Assembly: GCA_002104985.1 (NCBI GenBank)
Contig: MCGO01000076.1
Location: 62,001 to 126,000 of the forward strand
Direction: 5' to 3'
DNA: 64,000 nt
Source of the DNA: Rhizoclosmatium globosum
Lineage: Eukaryota; Chytridiomycota; Chytridiomycetes; Chytridiales; Chytriomycetaceae
Shown: in pieces, positions 57,552-64,000 of the stretch
Layout of the letters: each line of letters begins with the position of its first letter
Position numbering within the stretch: position 1 is the stretch's first letter
Notes under the pieces: model-generated
What the model was told of the DNA's origin: nothing
Database searches by the model: none
The model's input: only the letters and a program-made list of their open reading frames with translations
Translations under genes and position numbers: made by a program

Positions 57552-57791
57552 ATACCTCCATATCCAAATAAATTACTATTGTTACTCGTTGTTTCCTCCA
57601 GTTTTCAATTATTACGTAAGGTCGTTGTACAATTGGGCTAAATTCATCAAATTTAAGGGCAGATTCGAGATTCGATCTGGTTGAGTTGGATCGCGTTTCC
57701 CCGGGGGCTGATTGGGTGGCCATTTTAAATACAAGTTCTACGAAATTCGACGCCCACAAAACCATCCTCCAAACAGACTCAAACCGAGCCA

Positions 57792-59088
57792 ATGTCGTTT
57801 GTCCTCCGTTCCATCCGATCGAGTGTCCGAGTTGTTCCGCGCGTGTCCGTTCAAGTACCGAGCCGTGCGTACTCGCTTCCACTTGTCAACAACGGAAAGG
57901 CGCTGTCTCCCGAGGCAAAGGCGTCGCTCAAGGGCTCTGATCCAGACTTGAAGGACATTATCGAAGGCTCCGGAAACTGGGCCGCGATTATGCGCGAGAG
58001 AGACCCGGACTTCTTTAACAGAATCGGTGTGTTTTTACTTAAGAGTCCCTAGGAGGTTCCTAGGAGTCCCTAGGAGGTCCCTAGGAGGTTTGACACTAAC
58101 CCGAACCACAAATCAAATCAAATCAGGAAAGGGCCAGTCTCCAAACTATCTCTACATTGGATGCTGCGACGCGCGTGTCGATCCAACTGTCCTGATGAAC
58201 CTCAACTACGGCGATCTGTTCATCCACAGAAACGTTGGAAACCTGGTCACTGGCTCAGACTTGAATGTCATGTCTGCCATCGAGTTTGCCGTGAACAGGC
58301 TTCAGGTGCCCCACATTATCGTGTGTGGTCACTACGACTGCGGGTGCGTGTCGGTTTGTTTTGCTTTGTTTTGAGATAGATAGCGACATTGTGTGTGATT
58401 GAGTGTTACTGGAGGAGCGTGGAAGAGTGTAGACAAGTGATCTATTTACAATTGAGAGGAGAGGATGGCGTGTGCTGGATGGCGAAGGCCAGAAGCCACC
58501 AAAAACACGTTGTCTCACGAACCCTGTTCCAACACTTAACCAACTAGATGCTAAAAACTAATACAAATTAATTAGAGCCGTCCGAGGCGCCCACAAGCAA
58601 ATGGACCACGGAATCATTGAAAACTGGCTCAGAAACATTCGTGATGTCGCCCGTCTCCACAACACAGAACTCACAAAGATTCCTGACTCCGAAGACCGTC
58701 ACCGTCGTCTCGTCGAACTCAACGTCCAAGAACAATGTCTCAACATTCTCAAGACTGGTTCCGTCCAACGTCTTCGTATGAAGTCGTTTAAGGAAACTGG
58801 GTTCGCTACTCCACGTATCCACGGTCTCGTGTTCGACCCTGCCGCCGGTGAACTCAAGAAGTTGGATGTTGACTGGAAGGGTGAGACTAAGGAGTTTGAC
58901 GCCATCTACAACTTGTACCCTGACCCAGATGTCAACAAGTCTGCGTAAGCATTGTTTCCCTCCTTAATATTTCAATAGCACGTCTTTTTTTTCCAATTTG
59001 CTACTATGTTGTGTTCCTATCTTGTTTTCCTTGTTTCTAAACTCAGTCTCCCTTCCTTCTCTCTAGTTTCCCCAAGAACTTGAATTAA
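57792..59088 (+). CDS. Beta-class carbonic anhydrase, mitochondrial
   Basis: This zinc enzyme interconverts CO2 and bicarbonate. Exons 57792-58026, 58127-58343, 58576-58944 and 59067-59088 encode 280 residues. The N-terminus (MSFVLRSIRSSVRVVPRVS) is basic, hydroxylated and without acid, a typical matrix-targeting signal. Zinc ligands lie in LYIGCCDARVDPTVLMNL and in VCGHYDCGAVRGA; the Asp-Arg dyad of C-x-D-x-R is kept, with Ala in place of the usual Ser. The C-terminus contains GLVFDPAAGELKKLDVDW. If the last intron is retained the protein would end VNKSA instead of VNKSAFPKNLN, a seven-residue difference. Intron 1 contains a short CCTAGG-centred repeat. A polyadenylation signal lies at 59203. 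Confidence 0.94.
58043..58092. repeat. CCTAGG-centred tandem repeat in carbonic anhydrase intron 1
   Basis: Four copies of a TCCCTAGGAGG-type unit, each centred on the palindrome CCTAGG, lie head to tail in the first intron. Units differ by one or two bases. Confidence 0.8.
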
Positions 59089-59202
59089 AAACGACGTCCT
59101 ACCCTTCTCGATCTTGTCGTTCCTCCTACGTACTCACACAAGAAAATAACCCTCGCAGACAAGAACAATTTCGTACCTTCTAATAGACTCAAATATTTGC
59201 AA

Positions 59203-59208
59203 AATAAA
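59203..59208 (+). terminator. AATAAA polyadenylation signal of the carbonic anhydrase gene
   Basis: The hexamer lies 115 bp after the stop codon of the spliced form. Confidence 0.5.
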
Positions 59209-59334
59209 GTGCAACGTATGGTCTCAAGTCAATCCCCAAAAACATGCGCTCGCACTATCACATTACTATTTATTCCAGCTTCTACCCTAACAAATAACCT
59301 AAAAAGAGAGTATAAAAGCTCCCTCCACCAAAAA

Positions 59335-59787
59335 TCACATCACAACACAAAGCCCTCCAGAAGACCCCGCATCCTCCTTCGCCTTCGTCTCCGCAACAGG
59401 ATGACTAAACGAAACCTTCTTCTTTGGTTTCGGGCCCGGTTTCCCACGTTTCACCGACCCCTTCTTCTTCCCAAACAAATCATCATCATCATCATCGTCA
59501 ACACTAGACCGACGTTTCGGCTTCCTCCCCGGCTTCTTCTTGATCGTTGACGGGCTTTCCGGGGGCGTGGAGAGCGCGGCGGTGCGTGCTGCGTCGGCGT
59601 AGGTTCGTGCGGAACGGGCTGCTTCTGCGTACGACTTTTTGGTTACGCGTGTTGTTTTTGAGGCGGCGGGTTTGCGGGTGAGGGGTTGGCGTTTCTTTGG
59701 TGGCATTTTGCTTTTCGGGGAAGGAGATGGTGGTGGTGGTTGGTGTGGGAGGGGTGGGAAGGGTTGTAAATCAATGACAATATTCAT
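59335..59787 (-). CDS. AT-hook protein with a C-terminal CaaX prenylation motif
   Basis: This single-exon gene encodes 150 residues starting MNIVIDLQPFPPLPHQ; a second ATG (MPPKKRQPLTRK) at 59706 is also possible. A basic region is followed by an internal repeat (SYAEAARSAR / TYADAARTAA, residues 52-70). An AT-hook core KKPGRKPKR lies at 84-92, then a run of seven Asp, and a weaker hook RGKPGPKPK at 114-122. These would bind AT-rich DNA minor grooves and give strong nuclear localisation. The last four residues are CVVM, a CaaX box whose Met favours farnesylation. The combination would place a DNA-binding protein at a membrane, possibly the inner nuclear membrane. I know no named family with this architecture. 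Confidence 0.8.
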   Translation of the reverse strand: MNIVIDLQPFPPLPHQPPPPSPSPKSKMPPKKRQPLTRKPAASKTTRVTKKSYAEAARSARTYADAARTAALSTPPESPSTIKKKPGRKPKRRSSVDDDDDDDLFGKKKGSVKRGKPGPKPKKKVSFSHPVAETKAKEDAGSSGGLCVVM

Positions 59788-60081
59788 GTGACGAGGGAAA
59801 AGAAGAGGGTTGGTCTTGTGTCACGGGAATAGATTGAATTTATCGTTTGATGAAATGTAGGTGATGGTGGATTAGAATTCCAGACAGGACAAGAACGGGA
59901 TTACATGAGATGCTCATGACTCTTATTATATAGGAATAAGTTTCCAATATAGATTCATTCAAAGAAGAATACACGAAAAAATGAAGCAATTTAATGAGTT
60001 CGACCCAGAGTTCAACTGCCATCAATTTTAAGACAGAAAAGGGGGCTCTAGGGATGAAACAAAAAGCCTCCTTCAATCAAG

Positions 60082-61252
60082 ATGCAATTCCCGACTCTAT
60101 CAAACGTAACCCGAAAGAGAATCCACATCACCTGCATCGTCCTTTTCTTTATCGCAATCATATGTGGTCTCATCACAATTCGGGAAGTCAACATCCGAAA
60201 GGTAAAGCGTACCCCTCCATTCAACCCCCTGTCAAAAAGCCATCACTGAACATATATCCCCGCCAGACCAACAGCAAAAAGAACAGATTCGGAATCTCAG
60301 CGACAGAACTGGGGAACTTTGAGTCCTGGAAAACGACACCAAGCCCAGATTACTGTGGCATTGAACCAAAGAGTTTCTTTGGAGCGTACGTTCGAGTTAC
60401 GTCTGTTGATGCCGCGAATGGGGTTGTCAAGATTTCGACGACGATGGCGCCGTGTGGTTAGTCCGTTCGTGGGGGGGTCGTATGGGTTTACTTGATTGTA
60501 ACTGATTTGACGAAGGGCTATTTGTCGGCGAATTTGACGATTACTCTGTGACGACGAGTCAGAATATCACGTTGAACTATAATAACGCTGTGATGGTATA
60601 TAAGTCGGGTCAGGTTATGACTGACCAGTCGGGAATTGTGGCTATTGATGCTGGTTTGTGTTTGGGTTTCTTTTGTGGCTGTGTCAAACTGAAATTTCGA
60701 GGCAGATGTGAATAACTATCCCTTTGATGAGTTTTCGTTCTCGTTCGTTATGCGGGGTACATATGGAGCGGCTCAGAGGGCTGTTCCAGTTCTTGCATTG
60801 TTGTATGGGGCTCCTATGGGGTTTGTGTTTGCAACTGTCAGACGAAACCTTATGTTCGTCTAACTCTTTACAGATATTCTCTTTCATTTGACCCTATTGC
60901 AAACGATGATAACACGGTTGTTGTAATTGCCGTTTCTGGAAAGAGAAATCTGACCGTCAAAACGTTCGCAGTAATTATTATGGCAGGAATGTGGGCTATG
61001 GCTCTACTGGCTGTTGCTGTTGCTCATGCAACTTGGGTAAGCGGTAAAAAAGTTGAGCTTCCTGTGATTGTCTTCAGTATTACATTACTGTTTGCAATGC
61101 CTACAGTCAGAAACGCTATGCCAAACGCGCCGGCAATCGGAATTTTAGCGGATCAAATGGTTTTGGGGTGGACTATGATGTTGCTTTCTCTAACTGTTGT
61201 TTCCAATTTCGTGAACCTCTTGTATCATTTACACGCAGATGCTCAAAAATAA
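60082..61252 (+). CDS. DUF4436 membrane protein
   Basis: The best start is ATG 60082 (MQFPTLSNVTRKRIH), since only this frame yields the first membrane helix ITCIVLFFIAIICGLIT. A longer ATG-initiated frame from 59994 would lose it. Exon 1 ends at 60201; an intron of 65 nt leads to TNSKKNRFGISATELG. Further exons give FFGAYVRVTSVDAANG, GLFVGEFDDYSVTTSQN, YPFDEFSFSFVMRG and MGYSLSFDPIAND. Near the C-terminus three helices surround LFAMPTVRNAMPNAPAIG, which matches the Pro-x-x-x-R-N-x-x-P-x-A-P-x-I-G signature I associate with DUF4436. The protein is about 315 residues. The function of this family is unknown. The luminal domain resembles a small beta-sandwich. Confidence 0.75.
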
Positions 61253-61389
61253 CTTATCAATAACTCTCCAGTATATCGTATTCATACTCTATTTTAACAA
61301 GAATTCATCCTATTCATCAAATAATTTTTCCATCGTGGGTTGTTTCATAAGGGATCTACAAAACGAAGCGCCAATCTTTCCTTTGAAGA

Positions 61390-63724
61390 ATGAACAGCGC
61401 CAGCCAAGATCCCATAGAAGAAGTACGCACTGATGGTCAAGATCTCGAAGCTCTTTTTGTTAGGGATGTGCAACTTATACCAATATCCCCGGTTCCAGAG
61501 GAAATAATTACCTCATTTCCCCAACCTGACTCTCCACAACCTCGCCTCGCGCGCACCCAGTCAACCAAAGGATCAATACTCAAACTTCCGCTTAGCGATG
61601 TCTCACCATTGCCCACGTCTCGCCGCCCTTCATTTCAATTTGCTCTAAAAGGACCAGGACCAAAGAGGTTTTCAATGAGCGCGGAAAGTACCACGAGTCG
61701 CGTCAAAAAATCAATATCATTTTCAATGATGAAAGCTGACAGCGAGAGTGAGTCCAGTGACGAAGATTCACTCGTGGAAGGTGAAACTCAAGAGGCGGTT
61801 GGAAAGGGGAGCGAACTGGAGTACGACTTGCAAAACCGTGAAGGAGATAACAATCATAGTCAAATACCAAAGGAAAGAGGAAGAAGCATTTTGTCGACGC
61901 AAATTTATAGCGCGTTAACAGTGGAGTCCCAAGTAAGTGGGTTCAGTAAAACAGCTAGTCAAATACGTTCAAAACGTTCCTCTCAATCTTCACGAGAAGA
62001 GGATACCATGTTTGGCAGAATGATGCGCTTCAAAGAACGAACGAGAACTCAGATCTTAGAATCAGAGGAATACCGCATATATCGTATGATTATGGATAAT
62101 GCTAAATACCAGATTCTCTTTCTGGGGGCCTGTCAAGGACTCATTCTTGCTTCAATCGCATTAGTTATTCAAGTGGTGTTGAATCATCAGTTACCATCAA
62201 TCAGATTTTACAATTTGGTTCACGCAGCTGTTTCATTCCAAGGAAAATTACTCCTCATGTTGGGATGGGAATTATGCCATCTGGTCAGAAAAGGTTTCGC
62301 CGCAATCGAAATGCAGAGCTCTAAACGAGGAGTTCCACTTACACATATTTCGAATGTAAATCCCGCATCTTGTAGGCCAGTCAACAGAATTTTTATGTCT
62401 TGCTTGCTTTTTGTGGAAGTTGGGCTTTGGATCACATCTTACATGATGGATTGGATCCCAGTTGACACGTATCTCGGAACATATCCATGTACTTTACCAA
62501 CGTACAGGATTCCCTGGAACTTTACCAATAATTTACCGCTTTGGGCCGCAGCCAACACAGAAATGGCGGTTTTGGAGTCTGTTGGACTACCTCTTGCAAC
62601 AGGAATCATTGGAGGCATCACTGCATCACCTAACGCTGCACCAGGAAGAAATTTTCAGCTTAATGGACCTGGTTTAGCGTACTTAGTAGAAGCTGTTTGC
62701 GCCGACCCCGTTGTTGTGTATGGTCCGAATTCAACTGTTACGACCTCAAAAATCCTGTCGAGTCAATACTGGGGTGCAATTTATACGGTTGGCATAGAAA
62801 TTAGAATGCCAGCAGGATCGCATAATATGTTTCAATATTCTCAATATGATATCACTCAGAACTGTCAGGCAAATATTGTTACTGGCGACGCAACAGTCAC
62901 ATTCACTTATACATCAGATGAATGGGGTTCCTTCACAGCAGGATACATCCAAGACGTCAACATCAACAATCAGCTTTTTCTAGATTCACAGTCTTCTTTC
63001 ACAACAGACTTCGGCGCTATTCATAACGCTTTCGGAAATACAACGTTTAAGCAGGAAAGCATTACAAAATGGATTTCTCAGGCCGTCGAAATGGTGTTTG
63101 AATCAGATGATATGCAGAACCCTGCAAACAGGATTTTGGGAGCATCATTGAACTTGTGGGGACAAGATCTTAATGGTTTCAATGATCCTCCAAGTACCTG
63201 GAAAGGCATCGCGACAGGAATTGGAGTGTTGGCGCATTATGTTCTGTTGCAATCAGATAACACAGACATAACAAAGTGCATCTACAAAGGTAATGAATTC
63301 AGTGAATTATTTTATTAAAACGTGTTTGATTACCTATGTAGGAGCTGATGGACACGGTATTATTTCGGCCCCACAATGGATTCTTACTCTCGCACTCGTA
63401 GGACTCATTTGCAGTGCCCTTATGGAAGTCATAGTTGTTTGTTCTTGGCTCTTGGTTGTGTGTGGTGGACATCATATCGACCGTTGTGTTGCTATGATTG
63501 ATAATCCTCTGCGAACAATTTATTATATGAGGGATTCCGCCAAACGACTTGTGACCAAGATTCGTGGGGATGATATTGGGCAGATTTCGCTGGTTCAACA
63601 TTTAGAAAAAGTATATGTGCGATTTGGTGAAGATAAGTCCACAAGAGGTAACGATGTTGGGACGCTCGTGTTGGATGAGCCGGCAAAAGTCGTCAAGATT
63701 AGTAAAACCCGTACGGTACAATAA
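61390..63724 (+). CDS. Large multipass membrane protein of unknown family
   Basis: Two exons (61390-63289, 63342-63724) encode 760 residues. The first 220 residues are cytosolic-looking, phospho-site rich and basic (LARTQSTKGSILKLPLSD, SRRPSFQFALKG). Helices follow: ILFLGACQGLILASIALVI, a second near HAAVSFQGKLLLMLGW and a third near IFMSCLLFVEVGLWITSYM. A large loop of about 300 residues (NFTNNLPLWAAANTEM to STWKGIATGIGV) has N-glycosylation sites and looks extracytoplasmic. After the intron a further helix (WILTLALVGLICSALMEV) and a cytosolic tail follow. I recognise no family. It follows the DUF4436 gene on the same strand with a 137-bp gap and resembles fungal surface or channel proteins only in layout. 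Confidence 0.7.
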
Positions 63725-63794
63725 TTCTCTACCTATTAAAAAAAAATAATAAATTTTGATTTTGTTTGAGATTCTCCGACAATCCCTTTCCTAC

Positions 63795-64000
63795 ATGCCC
63801 AAGTCTCCACCCCTTCCCTCGAAACCTGCCAAAAGCAACCAAGACGTGCTACACTTAGATACTGCAGGGGCAAAAGACACAAACTCCTTTGTCAAAGGGG
63901 TTATACGATCTCTGTCTATTCCATCGAAGACAACATCACCTCCTCCAGTTTCTACTGACCATGAAATCGAAACTGTGACTCCTGCAGACGAGCACAAACG
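63795..64000 (+). CDS. Unknown protein, cut by the right edge (partial)
   Basis: An open frame starts MPKSPPLPSKPAKSNQ at 63795 and continues to the end of the window without a stop (at least 68 residues). It is rich in Pro, Ser and Thr (RSLSIPSKTTSPPPVST), like the disordered cytosolic N-terminus of the preceding membrane protein, so a tandem relative is possible. The gap to the previous stop is only 70 bp. Nothing more can be said without the flanking sequence. Confidence 0.5.
   Translation, partial: MPKSPPLPSKPAKSNQDVLHLDTAGAKDTNSFVKGVIRSLSIPSKTTSPPPVSTDHEIETVTPADEHK

Overview
The window is nuclear DNA of an early-diverging fungus, most likely a zoosporic chytrid (Chytridiomycota). The inference rests on short GT-AG introns (mostly about 45-70 nt) in nearly every gene, fungal-type families (Zn(II)2Cys6 regulator, NDT80/PhoG regulator, RTA1-like protein, OPT transporter) and animal-like families that higher fungi usually lack (a TRPV-like ankyrin channel, NXPE/PC-esterase proteins, a TMCO4-type DUF726 protein). 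I found no bacterial, viral, transposon or CRISPR content and recognised no tRNA or rRNA gene. About 35 protein genes fill the window, with intergenic gaps usually below 300 bp.

Layout. 1-7.0 kb (all minus strand): left-truncated unknown gene, UBC4/5-type ubiquitin-conjugating enzyme with micro-exons, peroxisomal acyl-CoA thioesterase, kinesin-7. 7.2-14.8 kb (plus): Zn2Cys6 regulator, a protein with an alpha-helical C-terminal domain, prolyl oligopeptidase copy 1, C2H2 zinc-finger protein. 14.8-19.6 kb (minus): a diverged paralogue of the helical protein, a multipass membrane protein, an RTA1-like protein, an MTFR1-like protein and an RNase P subunit packed 8 bp from it. 19.8-33.8 kb: YHYH surface protein, small unknown gene, NXPE-like esterase copy 1, second C2H2 protein, triple-RRM protein, prolyl oligopeptidase copy 2, TMCO4-like protein. 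33.9-41.8 kb: small secreted protein, NXPE-like copy 2, OPT transporter, two unknown genes. 42-57.6 kb: calnexin, NDT80-like regulator, glycosyltransferase, TRPV-like channel, RNA polymerase I largest subunit. 57.8-64 kb: mitochondrial beta-carbonic anhydrase, an AT-hook protein ending in a CaaX box, a DUF4436 membrane protein, a large membrane protein of unknown family, and a gene cut by the right edge.

The genes do not form a pathway; this is ordinary housekeeping chromatin with local gene duplication (prolyl oligopeptidase, NXPE, the helical-domain pair). Several gene pairs share short divergent promoter regions (kinesin/Zn2Cys6, RNase P/YHYH, TRP channel/Pol I, OPT/unknown, AT-hook/DUF4436).

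The most notable observations are very small exons (5, 7, 9 and 18 nt, and an AUG immediately followed by an intron), an AT-hook protein with a C-terminal CVVM prenylation motif, a TMCO4-like protein whose nucleophile serine is replaced by glycine, and a TRPV-like channel. From about 33 kb to 56 kb many genes, including the essential Pol I subunit and calnexin, carry one-base frameshifts, mostly in short homopolymers. I read these as consensus errors in the sequence, so 'broken' genes here should not be taken as pseudogenes without reads.
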